The notes under the pieces: model-generated
Told to the model about the DNA's origin: nothing
The model's input: only the letters and a program-made list of their open reading frames with translations
Database searches by the model: none
Assembly (NCBI GenBank): GCA_029931995.1
Contig: JAOZQX010000007.1
Location: 1 to 12,937, forward strand
Origin: Bacteroidales bacterium
GTDB taxonomy: Bacteria; Bacteroidota; Bacteroidia; Bacteroidales; GCA-2711565
Length of the DNA stretch: 12,937 bases
Direction of reading: 5' to 3'
Part shown: in pieces, positions 1 through 7,749 of the stretch
How positions within the stretch are numbered: position 1 is the first letter of the stretch
How the letters are laid out: each line of letters starts with the position of its first letter
Program-made: the position numbers and the translations under genes

Positions 1-667
1 GTTCAAATAAGGATACTGAAATTGAACCTAAATCAACATTAATAAAATCATGATTATTTCGCATTGATTTTCGATGAATCATTCGAGCAACCAATTCTTT
101 GCCTGTTCCATTTTCTCCTAATATTAAAACATTCGCATCTGTTTCTGCAACATTAGCAATCATCTCAAAAATAGGTTTCATGCTTTTGGCCTTGCTAAGC
201 ATAGAAGGGAATTGATGGTCGATTTCATCAGAAAGTATTTTAGTCTTTCTTCGAAGGGTCTTATTCTCTTTTTTAGCCTGGCTAAGTTCATAAACAGAAA
301 ATATAGATGCCAAGAGTTTTGCCTTTTCCCAGGGTTTAACCAAAAAATCAATGGCTCCTTCTTTCATAGCATCTACAGCCAATTTAATATCACCATAGGC
401 TGTATTCATTAAAACATGTGCCTCCGGATTAACACTTAATATTTTTCTTAACCAGAATAAGCCTTCCTTTCCGCTGGTTTGCCCAAATGAAAAATTCATA
501 TCAAGAACAATCACATCAAATTCTTCAGTGAGCATCAAATCGGTAATATCTTCCGGGTTTTCTGTAAATAAAGTTTTCTCAAAATAGGGTTCAAGAATTA
601 GCTTTGCTGTATGTAAAACATCAAGGTCATCATCTACAAATAAAATAGAGCCAGTGGTTTTTTTCAT
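1..667 (-). CDS. Sigma-54-dependent response regulator, NtrC family (partial, C-terminal part cut by the window edge)
   Basis: This open frame runs leftward from an ATG at 667 to the window edge without a stop, giving 222 codons. Residues 1-125 form a receiver domain: acidic pair D13/D14, phospho-acceptor D56 in the VIVLD strand, T89 in NTAYGD, and K111 in LVKPW. After a coiled linker (about 128-150) the sigma-54 AAA+ domain begins, with Walker A GENGTGKE at 184-191. The remainder (GAFTGA loop, Walker B, DNA-binding helix-turn-helix) lies off the window. The family is activated by phosphorylation from a histidine kinase and remodels sigma-54 RNA polymerase at -24/-12 promoters. The kinase is not in the window. 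The gene is divergent from two FtsX-like permease genes, whose upstream region has a strong -24/-12 match, so those genes are its probable target. Family call is firm; the target is inferred. Confidence 0.93.
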   Translation of the reverse strand, partial: MKKTTGSILFVDDDLDVLHTAKLILEPYFEKTLFTENPEDITDLMLTEEFDVIVLDMNFSFGQTSGKEGLFWLRKILSVNPEAHVLMNTAYGDIKLAVDAMKEGAIDFLVKPWEKAKLLASIFSVYELSQAKKENKTLRRKTKILSDEIDHQFPSMLSKAKSMKPIFEMIANVAETDANVLILGENGTGKELVARMIHRKSMRNNHDFINVDLGSISVSLFE

Positions 668-710
668 GTTTTTTTGTCTGGAAAGTGTAAATGTACAAAT
701 TGTCTTAAAA

Positions 711-745
711 TGCAACAGCATTGTGTTGTAAAATGGGACAGCTGT
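711..745. promoter_or_regulatory. Candidate enhancer (UAS) dyads for the divergent sigma-54 regulator
   Basis: Two dyads lie in the divergent intergenic region. The first, at 711-730, is TGCAACAGCATTGTGTTGTA, with arms CAACA and TGTTG around a 6-base spacer. The second, at 738-745, is the perfect palindrome ACAGCTGT. They sit roughly 110 and 90 bases upstream of the start site predicted from the -24/-12 element, a usual distance for NtrC-type activators. Binding is inferred from position and symmetry alone. Confidence 0.35.
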
Positions 746-803
746 TATTTATTATTGCGATACAAATTTTGCTAAGATCAGAAAATCAGCAAGATATAAA
801 CAA

Positions 804-819
804 TGGCACAAATTTAGCA
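804..819 (+). promoter_or_regulatory. Sigma-54 (-24/-12) promoter of the permease operon
   Basis: The 16-mer TGGCACAAATTTAGCA matches the sigma-54 consensus TGGCACR-N4-TTGCW with one mismatch (A for T in the -12 half). The invariant GG (805-806) and GC (817-818) have the canonical 12-base spacing. Transcription would start near 829-830, leaving a leader of about 38 bases before the ATG at 868. A divergent sigma-54 activator gene next door strengthens the call. Confidence 0.8.
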
Positions 820-867
820 ATTGCATTATAAAAGAGGCTAATTTCAATAATTAATAAAAAATATATA

Positions 868-3240
868 ATGTTTAAACATTTTTTAAAGACCACCTTCCGG
901 AACATGATGAGAAATAAAATTTTTGTCATGATCAATGTTTTCGGTTTGGGTATTGCACTTGCTTGCGCCATCGTAGGATATTTTAACTATAAACTCGACA
1001 GTGATTTTGATTCATTTCACAAAGACAGGGATATTATTTATAAAATTTCGATGACCAATAATGCTTCAGGTCCATCCTATGAATATGGACTTACCCCTAT
1101 GTCATTAGGGCCTGCTATTGAGAATTCAATAAGCGGCATCGAAGAAGTTGTAAGATATACCCCAGACTATAATACAGTCAGGTACGAGGAAAATATTGCA
1201 GGCAGAAATGTAGGTTATGGTGATCCTAATTTTTTTGAGATGTTTGATATTCCAATGCTGGTTGGAAATGGCAACTCTATAAGTGATCCAAAGAATATAA
1301 TAATTAGTGAAAGGTTGGCTGAAATCCTATTTGCAGAAAAGGAAGCACTAGGAAAAACAATTACATTCTACAAAGGAAATGAAAATATGACCTTAATTGT
1401 AAGTGGTGTTTTTAAGGATCTTCCAATGATTTCTTCATTTAATTTTGGAGCTTTAACTAGTATAGAGAATTATATTAAACTGAATAAAGTTGAAGAACAT
1501 TCATGGGGTAATTGGGTTGGAGCTACTTTTATTAAGGTTTCTGATGCCCAACGTATACCGATAATTCATGAACATCTTAAAGGTTTTGTTGCTCTTCAAA
1601 ATGATGCAAATAAGGGTTTTCCTGTGGAAAGTTTTTTTATAGAACGAATGAAAGATATTCCACATTCGGGTCGAAATATGGGTTATTACTGGTTAAGACC
1701 TGGGATACATCCGGCTATTATTTACCTTTCTGCTACTATGGGCTTTATCATTTTATTACTGGCCTGTATTAATTTTATGAATACTTCTTTAGCAATATCA
1801 AGTAGAAGATTAAAGGAGGTTGGGATTAGTAAAGTATTGGGTGGTATTAGACGTCACACTATTTTTCAATTTCTGGGTGAAAATATTATATTATGTTTTA
1901 TTGCTTTGTTTTTTGCCTTAACCATAAGCCCGTTTTTAATTGATGCATGGAGTACTCCATTTGCTAATTTGGATTTAAATATGAGTTTTTTGAATGGCCT
2001 CCGATTTTGGATATTCTTAGTTGTATTATTAATTCTGACTGCTATTTTATCTGGGGCATACCCTTCTATTTATATGGCTCGCTTTAGTCCTGTGAAGATA
2101 TTAAAGGGTAGTATTAAATTTAAATCCGGAGGCTGGTTTTCAAAGATTCTTTTGATATTGCAGTTTTTGCTGGCTACTATAAGTATCGTAGCTGCCGTTA
2201 TTTTTATACAAAATGCATATTATCAAAGTAATTTTGATCTTGGTTACGAGGAAGAAAATTTAATTGTTGTTTCTTTTCAGGATTCCTCTAACCTATCTGC
2301 TGTAAAGAATCAAATCAGTCAGAATCCATTGATTAATAAGGTCGGTGTTGCTAGAGAGCATATACAATATCATAATTATTTAGAATCATTTAAGAATGCT
2401 GAACAGGAGCGAGAGGTAGAGGTTTTAACAGTTGGTCAAGGATATTTTGAAACCGTGGGGATTGAACTCCTAGAAGGAAGATCCTTTGATCGGGAGTTTA
2501 AAGAAACAGATCGTGAGAAAGCTGTAATGGTAAATGAAAAACTAGTGGAAGAATACGGCTGGAAAGAGGCTGTTGGGCAACAGCTAAGATTGAACGACAC
2601 AACAGTTTATAACGTTATTGGGGTGATGAAAAATTTTAATTTGCACGGTTTTGAAACCGTAACCAGCTCGGTAGTATTTAAGCTTGGACTGAAAGAGCAA
2701 ATGCGACTTTTGATTATAAATGCGAATGCAGATAACTTAGTCGAAGTAAATAAAGTCATCAAGAAAGAGTGGGAGCAGATCATTATCAATGAATACTATT
2801 CTGGCTTTTACCAATCAGAAAGATTACTGGAGGAAAAAACCAGTAACAAATTCATTATTCAGGTTATGATATTCTTAGGTTTTATATCATTAATACTTTC
2901 ATTAAGCGGTTTATATACCATGGTTTCTTTGAGTATCATTAAAAAAACAAAAGAAATTGGAATTCGAAAAGTATTGGGAGTGTCTATGAGAAGTTTGATT
3001 CGTAAAGTAAGTCGCGAATTTATTATCATGGTTCTTATTGGATCTATTGCGGGGGCATTTGTTGGTGCTTTTTTATCTATTATGTTGTTGGATGATATAA
3101 GTGCATATCATGTTGACCTTAGTATAATAAGTGTAATCATTCCTGTTTTATTCATATTTATAATATCAATGCTTACAATTTCAGGAAAGGTTTATATTGC
3201 TGCTAATCGCAATCCGGTTGAATCGTTGAAGTATGAATAG
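868..3240 (+). CDS. FtsX-like/MacB-type ABC transporter permease (first of a tandem pair)
   Basis: This 790-residue inner-membrane protein has the Bacteroidota FtsX-like permease plan. A transmembrane helix (about 17-40) leads into a first extracytoplasmic MacB_PCD-type domain (about 45-280). Three helices (about 284-309, 335-356, 378-400) form FtsX domain 1. A fifth helix (423-448) precedes a second extracytoplasmic domain (about 450-660), and three helices (663-690, 718-742, 752-774) form FtsX domain 2. Conserved cytoplasmic stretches that would meet the ATPase are RRLKEVGISKVLGG (313-326) and KEIGIRKVLG (695-704); the C-terminus reads NPVESLKYE. The sigma-54 promoter is just upstream and the second permease follows after 26 bases. 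Relatives export antibiotics, peptides or lipids or act mechanically on the envelope; the substrate cannot be read from sequence. No ATPase gene is nearby in the window. Confidence 0.92.
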   Translation: MFKHFLKTTFRNMMRNKIFVMINVFGLGIALACAIVGYFNYKLDSDFDSFHKDRDIIYKISMTNNASGPSYEYGLTPMSLGPAIENSISGIEEVVRYTPDYNTVRYEENIAGRNVGYGDPNFFEMFDIPMLVGNGNSISDPKNIIISERLAEILFAEKEALGKTITFYKGNENMTLIVSGVFKDLPMISSFNFGALTSIENYIKLNKVEEHSWGNWVGATFIKVSDAQRIPIIHEHLKGFVALQNDANKGFPVESFFIERMKDIPHSGRNMGYYWLRPGIHPAIIYLSATMGFIILLLACINFMNTSLAISSRRLKEVGISKVLGGIRRHTIFQFLGENIILCFIALFFALTISPFLIDAWSTPFANLDLNMSFLNGLRFWIFLVVLLILTAILSGAYPSIYMARFSPVKILKGSIKFKSGGWFSKILLILQFLLATISIVAAVIFIQNAYYQSNFDLGYEEENLIVVSFQDSSNLSAVKNQISQNPLINKVGVAREHIQYHNYLESFKNAEQEREVEVLTVGQGYFETVGIELLEGRSFDREFKETDREKAVMVNEKLVEEYGWKEAVGQQLRLNDTTVYNVIGVMKNFNLHGFETVTSSVVFKLGLKEQMRLLIINANADNLVEVNKVIKKEWEQIIINEYYSGFYQSERLLEEKTSNKFIIQVMIFLGFISLILSLSGLYTMVSLSIIKKTKEIGIRKVLGVSMRSLIRKVSREFIIMVLIGSIAGAFVGAFLSIMLLDDISAYHVDLSIISVIIPVLFIFIISMLTISGKVYIAANRNPVESLKYE

Positions 3241-3266
3241 TACAAACACTTTTAAAATTTAGAAAA

Positions 3267-5639
3267 ATGTTTAAATACTTTTTAAAAACCACTTTCCGGA
3301 ACATGATCAGAAACCAGTTTTTTGTTATCATCAATGTTTTGGGCCTAGGGATTGCTCTTGCCTGTGTGATTGTAGCCTATGCATTCTTTAAATTTGATCA
3401 TGATTTTGATAGTTTTCACACTCAAAAGGATGACATTTATAAGGTTTCAATTACAAAGGATGTAAACGGTAATAGAAAGACTTATGGTGTAACACCTGCT
3501 TCTTTAGGGTCAGCAATGAAAAAGTCTTTAAGTGGAATTGATAATGTTATTAGATATACTGCTAATAGTATCCCTATTCGTTTTGGAAAACATATATTTA
3601 ATGAACATATTGCTTTTGTCGATACTGACTTTTTTGATGTTTTTGATTTTGAGATGACAACTGGAGATAAAAATTCCATAAGGGATAAAAATAATATTTT
3701 GATTAGCCAAAAGATGGCTGGAATACTTTTCAATGACGGAGATCCTATTGGAAAGGTTATTACACTTTATCCTATCGATAGTGATGAGGATTATTTTCTT
3801 ACGATAAGTGGTGTTTTTAAAGATATCCCAGACAATTCTACCTTACGGTTTGATGCTCTAACTGCCATAGAAAACAATTTTACTTTCTCCAATATTGAAG
3901 AACATTCTTGGGAAGAATGGGTGGATGCAACTTTTTTAAAAGTATCGGATAATAATCGTATCCCGCTGATTAATGAGCAGCTCAAAAAATTTGTTGAGAC
4001 CTTTAATGATGTCAGAAAAGATTGGCCAATTGAAAGTTTTTATACTGAGAAACTAAATGATATACCCTATAACGATGAAATGTATGCCTATAGATTAAAT
4101 GGGGGGCAGGGATTAACAGGAAATCTTTTTGTAGGCATTTTAGCTGTGATTATCTTGTTGCTTGCATGCTTAAATTTCATGAATACTTTTTTGGCTATTT
4201 CTAATAGACGACTTAAAGAAATTGGTATCAACAAAGTATTAGGAGGAGTCAGGCGTCACTCAATATTCCAATTTTTGGGTGAAAGTATTATTCTGTGTTT
4301 TATTGCTCTTTTCTTCGCATTAACCATCGCTCCATTTTTATTGGATGCATGGAATACGCTTGTAGGTATGGAATTAGCTATCCAATATTCTAATAATTTA
4401 CTTTTTTGGCTATTTCTTGTTGTATTACTTATTTTTACAGGCGTATTTGCAGGAGCCTATCCGGCTCTCTATATTAGCAGCTTCAATCCAGTTAAAATTT
4501 TAAAAGGAAGTGTTAAATATAAAGCGGGTGGTTGGTTCTCGAAAACGCTACTTGCTATACAATTCTTACTTGCGATTATTGGTAATGTTGCAGCAGTATT
4601 TTTTATTCAAAATGCAACTTACCAGGAAAATATGTATCTCGGATTTAATAAAGATCAAGTAATTGTTGTGCCCGTAAATACTACTTCCGAATTGCTTGAA
4701 TTAAAAAGTAAACTTAGCCAAAGCCCATTAATAAAAACCATTGGGGTATCAGATAATCATATTCAATATAGTATCTATACTCAATCTTTAAAATGGATGG
4801 ATGTGGAGCATTCAGTAGGAGTGTTAAATATTGGGAAGGGTTATTTTGAAGCGATGAAAATTCAGTTAAAAGATGGTCGATATTTTGATCAGGATTTTAA
4901 AGAATCTGAAAGAGGGAGGGCGATCATTGTAAACGAAAAGTTAGTTGAGGATTATGGCTGGAAATCAGCCATTGGAAAGCGTTTAAAACTAAATGATTCT
5001 ATAGAATATATCGTTATTGGTGAAATGAAAAATTTTTATCAGAATGGATTTAATACTAAAATTCAACCTACTATATTGAAACTAGGAAAGACTGAGAAAA
5101 TGGACATAATTGTTGTTGATGTTGAAACAGGAAATCTTAAAAAGGTGAATGATTATATTAAAAATGAATGGGAAAAGATTATTCCTGATAAACCATATAC
5201 GGGATTCTATCAAAACCAAAAAATGGCCGAAGATAAAAAAAGCCACTCATCCATTGTAATGATATTTTTGTTTGTTGGTAGTATTTCAGTCTTATTATCC
5301 TTAGTAGGATTATATTCTTTAATATCCCTAAATATTATTAAAAAGACCAAGGAAATTGGAATTCGAAAAGTATTGGGTGCACCGACGCCTAGATTAATCC
5401 GAATTATTAGTAAAGAGTTTATACTAATTGTTTTAATCGGTTCTGTTTTGGGTTCTGCGCTAGGCTCATTATTAACATTCGCTCTTTTAGATAGTATTTA
5501 TGCTTATCATATTGATTTTAATATATGGGGCGTATTAATTCCGGTTTTATCAATACTCGTCATAGCAATTGCGACACTGGCAGCTAAGGTTTATAGCGCG
5601 GCTCATCGCAACCCGGTTGAGTCGTTGAAGTACGAATAA
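3267..5639 (+). CDS. FtsX-like/MacB-type ABC transporter permease (second of a tandem pair)
   Basis: This is a paralogue of the preceding gene with exactly the same length (790 aa) and domain order: helix 1 near 17-40, an extracytoplasmic domain, FtsX domain 1 with RRLKEIGINKVLGG, helix 5, a second extracytoplasmic domain, and FtsX domain 2 with KEIGIRKVLG. Both proteins begin MFK-FLKTTFRNM-RN and end NPVESLKYE. The membrane and coupling segments are nearly identical between the copies, while the extracytoplasmic domains differ clearly, as expected for an old tandem duplication whose copies took different partners or form a heterodimer. The 26-base gap contains no promoter or terminator that I can see, so it is probably cotranscribed from the sigma-54 promoter. 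A terminator hairpin follows the stop codon. Substrate unknown. Confidence 0.92.
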   Translation: MFKYFLKTTFRNMIRNQFFVIINVLGLGIALACVIVAYAFFKFDHDFDSFHTQKDDIYKVSITKDVNGNRKTYGVTPASLGSAMKKSLSGIDNVIRYTANSIPIRFGKHIFNEHIAFVDTDFFDVFDFEMTTGDKNSIRDKNNILISQKMAGILFNDGDPIGKVITLYPIDSDEDYFLTISGVFKDIPDNSTLRFDALTAIENNFTFSNIEEHSWEEWVDATFLKVSDNNRIPLINEQLKKFVETFNDVRKDWPIESFYTEKLNDIPYNDEMYAYRLNGGQGLTGNLFVGILAVIILLLACLNFMNTFLAISNRRLKEIGINKVLGGVRRHSIFQFLGESIILCFIALFFALTIAPFLLDAWNTLVGMELAIQYSNNLLFWLFLVVLLIFTGVFAGAYPALYISSFNPVKILKGSVKYKAGGWFSKTLLAIQFLLAIIGNVAAVFFIQNATYQENMYLGFNKDQVIVVPVNTTSELLELKSKLSQSPLIKTIGVSDNHIQYSIYTQSLKWMDVEHSVGVLNIGKGYFEAMKIQLKDGRYFDQDFKESERGRAIIVNEKLVEDYGWKSAIGKRLKLNDSIEYIVIGEMKNFYQNGFNTKIQPTILKLGKTEKMDIIVVDVETGNLKKVNDYIKNEWEKIIPDKPYTGFYQNQKMAEDKKSHSSIVMIFLFVGSISVLLSLVGLYSLISLNIIKKTKEIGIRKVLGAPTPRLIRIISKEFILIVLIGSVLGSALGSLLTFALLDSIYAYHIDFNIWGVLIPVLSILVIAIATLAAKVYSAAHRNPVESLKYE

Positions 5640-5666
5640 GGAAAAATATTATTTAATTATTAGTAT

Positions 5667-5699
5667 AAAAACCCTTCCCAAATTTCGGGATGGGTTTTT
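5667..5699. terminator. Bidirectional intrinsic terminator between convergent operons
   Basis: AAAAACCC (5667-5674) pairs with GGGTTTTT (5692-5699), and CCC (5677-5679) with GGG (5687-5689). There is one T/T mismatch inside the stem, and the loop is 7 bases. The flanking A-run and T-run make it work in either direction, closing both the rightward permease operon and the leftward operon that ends at 5715. Confidence 0.85.
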
Positions 5700-5714
5700 A
5701 TATGCTATTCATTT

Positions 5715-6164
5715 TTAATTGTAAGCCAAACGGATTTTCTCAGTTGCTAAGGTTGGGGAAATGTGCTCTTGCCATTTTGCAGATTTCCACGTTCCTAGTT
5801 TTTCATGAGTATCGAAATATTTTTGTGGTATGGGATGAGTTCCAACAACAACTTTTACCCCATATTTTTCCTGAATAAAATTTTTGAAATGTTCAATGCG
5901 ATGACAGGGAGGATAGCCAACCACCAATCCTGTTGCTAGATGAATTACATCCACGCCATTTTTAATCATTTCTTCGGGCGTGTATTCAATATTTCCTCCC
6001 GGACAACCTCCGCACGAAGTATAGCCCACAATTTCAACACCTTCATCTTTACCATAAATACTAAATGCTCCTTCTCTATTTTTCATTGATCTAAAACATT
6101 TGCCACCGGCACAAGTGCTGTATCGGTCGCAAATTATTATACCGATTTTAGTTTTTTTTATCAT
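5715..6164 (-). CDS. CGGC-domain cysteine-rich protein
   Basis: This 149-residue cytoplasmic protein matches the CGGC domain family (PF08821), proposed to bind a metal or metal cluster through conserved cysteines. Visible ligand candidates are C12 and C18 (ICDRYSTCAGG), C23, the signature CGGC with C51 and C54, C87 in YPPCHR, and H110 in VGTHP. The start is the ATG that overlaps the DUF4405 stop codon (TAATG at 6162-6166), indicating translational coupling. It is the last gene of the leftward operon and is followed by the bidirectional terminator. Its place behind ferredoxin-ATPases and NifX-like proteins fits a metal-cluster or redox role. No enzyme activity is established for the family, so I assign none. 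Confidence 0.85.
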   Translation of the reverse strand: MIKKTKIGIIICDRYSTCAGGKCFRSMKNREGAFSIYGKDEGVEIVGYTSCGGCPGGNIEYTPEEMIKNGVDVIHLATGLVVGYPPCHRIEHFKNFIQEKYGVKVVVGTHPIPQKYFDTHEKLGTWKSAKWQEHISPTLATEKIRLAYN

Positions 6165-6841
6165 TACTTGTTTTGTTTTTGATATGTATAAATAATTTCT
6201 TCAACCTTACTCATTGTAAAATCTTTTGTTCGCCGCAACCTACCTAATCTTTCATAATCGGATGTGGAAATTGAAATATTTAATTCTTTTTTTAGATGAC
6301 TAGTTGGTACTTGATATTTCCTTGAAACATCAAAAAGGGTCATGCTTCCCAGTACTTCAATGTTTGAAGGTATGTTATAGTGCTTGTCAGATGTGTGTTG
6401 GGTTGAGGTTTGAGATTCAGTACCCCTGTTAATTTCTGGGTAATGATTTCTGTCGTTATAAATTGGGTCTTCAATGCTTGGGTTAATAAGAAAAGAAAAA
6501 ACTATTAGGCTAATTGAAATGACTAATAAAACCCATGCAATAAAAATTCTTAGAGGTCTGCTTTCAATTAAATTTTTATAAATACTAACGATTGTTTTCC
6601 AATGCAGCAGAATGTGAAGAACTAATAAACCGAATAAGACAATTCCTAGGATAAAATGAATTTGTCCCCAATCATGACGGTCAAGCCCCATCAGGGTAAA
6701 CTCATAGTTTTCGCCGAATTTATCCCATTTTTCCTGACCGGTGAGTAGGACATATTTTACTAATAATCCAATTCCAATAATTGCCATCATTACAATAAGC
6801 ATAATAGCATCGATTACCAAATTTAATTTTGATTGTTTCAT
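6164..6841 (-). CDS. DUF4405 membrane protein, possibly a b-type cytochrome, with C-terminal helical module
   Basis: The protein has 225 residues if translation starts at the ATG at 6841 (MKQSKLNLVI). The upstream ATG at 6877 would overlap the MBL gene by 26 bases and adds nothing typical of the family. Three membrane helices are visible at about 8-32, 58-80 and 97-119. Histidines H56, H62, H76 and H80 in and beside helix 2 are candidate haem b ligands, as proposed for DUF4405/cytochrome b561-like proteins. A polar linker (120-158) leads to a soluble module (about 160-220) with the pattern GSMTLFDVSRKYQVPTSHLKK, a two-helix element often attached to this family. In this operon it could pass electrons between the quinone pool and the ferredoxin-type proteins. 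The membrane topology is clear; haem binding is inference. Confidence 0.8.
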   Translation of the reverse strand: MKQSKLNLVIDAIMLIVMMAIIGIGLLVKYVLLTGQEKWDKFGENYEFTLMGLDRHDWGQIHFILGIVLFGLLVLHILLHWKTIVSIYKNLIESRPLRIFIAWVLLVISISLIVFSFLINPSIEDPIYNDRNHYPEINRGTESQTSTQHTSDKHYNIPSNIEVLGSMTLFDVSRKYQVPTSHLKKELNISISTSDYERLGRLRRTKDFTMSKVEEIIYTYQKQNK

Positions 6842-6851
6842 CTTATTTAAT

Positions 6852-7631
6852 TTAAAAATTGAAAACCATTCCTGCACTTACCTGCTGGGTTTTAAATTTT
6901 TTCTGAAACTCCTTTATTGCAGGCAATTCAGTACAATGTGATGGATATATTCCACTTATCTTTTGATCTTGAAAATAGCGGATCGTTTTTTTTGTTTGAA
7001 TATCATTTATTTTTAAATGAAACCCTCCAATGACCGCTTTAATTTTATTGATTTTGCTTATTTTTTTAGCATATTCTGTAATATTACAAATCCCCGAATG
7101 GGCACAACCCGAAACAATAATTAACTCATTATCTTGAATAATTACAAGGGCTGAATCATCAGGAATAAAATCATCTTTGTCGTGGCAATCAACAAAAGAA
7201 GTAGTTTGTGATTCAAATGAATTCAGCTTTGGGATTTCACCTAAGAAAATTATGTTCTCGGTAATATAATGTGGTTTTCTAGTGTTTATTAATTTAAATT
7301 TATGGTTTAATTCTAAAAATTTTGAATTGAGCCCGATGAATGTATGATCACTTTTTCGATATCTTTTAATAAAAGCATAAGGATGACAGATCAATGTTTT
7401 ATTTTTCAGATATTTTAAACCATTCCCGTGATCCCAATGTCCGTGGCTTAGAACCACTATTTCAACATCATCAAGATTTATATTTAGTTGTTCTGCATTT
7501 TTCAGAAATATATTCGAATGACCTGTATCAAAAAGTAATTTTGTCCCATTGTGTTCGATGAAATAGGAAAGCCCATGTTCGGCTAAAAAATTATCGGAGG
7601 CTGTATTTTCTGTCAATACCGTCAGTTTCAT
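6852..7631 (-). CDS. Metallo-beta-lactamase-fold hydrolase, COG1237 type
   Basis: The gene encodes 259 residues from the ATG at 7631 (MKLTVLTEN), the usual beginning for this family; a start at 7679 would add 16 atypical residues. The metal-binding motif HGHWDH is at 63-68. Further expected ligand regions are DTGHS (35-39), GCAHSG (175-180), GGFHL (202-206) and SHCTE (231-235). COG1237 includes a subgroup annotated as 7,8-dihydropterin-6-methyl-4-(beta-D-ribofuranosyl)-aminobenzene-5'-phosphate synthase from the methanopterin pathway, but most bacterial members have unknown substrates and often sit beside NifX-like and ferredoxin-MinD genes, as here. A dinuclear zinc or iron site is expected. 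Upstream are two hairpins and a tiny reading frame; downstream the DUF4405 gene follows after 10 bases. The fold call is firm and the substrate is unknown. Confidence 0.88.
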   Translation of the reverse strand: MKLTVLTENTASDNFLAEHGLSYFIEHNGTKLLFDTGHSNIFLKNAEQLNINLDDVEIVVLSHGHWDHGNGLKYLKNKTLICHPYAFIKRYRKSDHTFIGLNSKFLELNHKFKLINTRKPHYITENIIFLGEIPKLNSFESQTTSFVDCHDKDDFIPDDSALVIIQDNELIIVSGCAHSGICNITEYAKKISKINKIKAVIGGFHLKINDIQTKKTIRYFQDQKISGIYPSHCTELPAIKEFQKKFKTQQVSAGMVFNF

Positions 7632-7652
7632 CTGTTTAAAATTTTTTAATTT

Positions 7653-7683
7653 CTGAATGTTCAAAAAATTTGAATACATTCAG
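7653..7683 (-). repeat. Intra-operon hairpin just before the MBL gene
   Basis: CTGAATG (7653-7659) pairs with CATTCAG (7677-7683), and TTCAAA (7660-7665) with TTTGAA (7669-7674). This gives a 13-bp stem with a 2-base bulge (7675-7676) and a 3-base loop, ending 21 bases before the MBL start at 7631. No long U-run follows it in the transcript, so an RNA-processing, stability or translation-control role is more likely than termination. Confidence 0.6.
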
Positions 7684-7742
7684 GAGCTCTCATGAAAAAA
7701 ATAATCATTCTCGTGGGTGTAATAAATGATGATTTTTTTCAT
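7680..7742 (-). CDS. Possible 20-residue leader peptide (speculative)
   Basis: An ATG at 7742, eight bases after the stop of the third NifX-like gene, opens a 20-codon frame (MKKIIIYYTHENDYF...). Its TGA (7680-7682) directly abuts the alternative MBL ATG at 7679. The frame is contained in the two hairpins: its start lies in the 3'-flank arm of one and its stop in the other. I see no Shine-Dalgarno sequence and no family. It may be a translated leader or only a by-product of the inverted repeat. Confidence 0.15.
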   Translation of the reverse strand: MKKIIIYYTHENDYFFHESS

Positions 7743-7743
7743 G
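7691..7743. repeat. Long inverted repeat (19-bp arms) between NifX-like and MBL genes
   Basis: CATGAAAAAAATAATCATT (7691-7709) and AATGATGATTTTTTTCATG (7725-7743) are reverse complements with a single mismatch, separated by a 15-base loop. The repeat lies wholly between the stop of the NifX-like gene (7750) and the MBL gene and can form a strong stem in either strand's transcript. Arms run into A- and T-tracts, so partial termination or protection of the upstream mRNA 3' end is plausible. Confidence 0.65.
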
Positions 7744-7749
7744 TTCGTT

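Noticed and set aside
668..710. Possible vegetative promoter (ACAATTTG on the minus strand) for the response regulator gene
   Set aside because: It misses the required TA of TAnnTTTG and has no TTTG at the right distance upstream.
758..773. A second -24/-12-like sequence, CGATACAAATTTTGCT
   Set aside because: The invariant GG is GA here, and a far better match lies at 804-819.
7632..7679. A longer MBL-fold protein starting at 7679
   Set aside because: The 16 added residues do not resemble the family, which normally begins at MKLTVLTEN. The upstream ATG lies in a hairpin stem, so I annotated from 7631.
7680..7742. Similarity between the tiny frame (IIIYYTHEND) and a segment of the upstream NifX-like protein (FLIYNHEND), suggesting a duplicated gene fragment
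   Set aside because: Only a few residues match and the DNA alignment breaks down at once on either side; chance is the better explanation.
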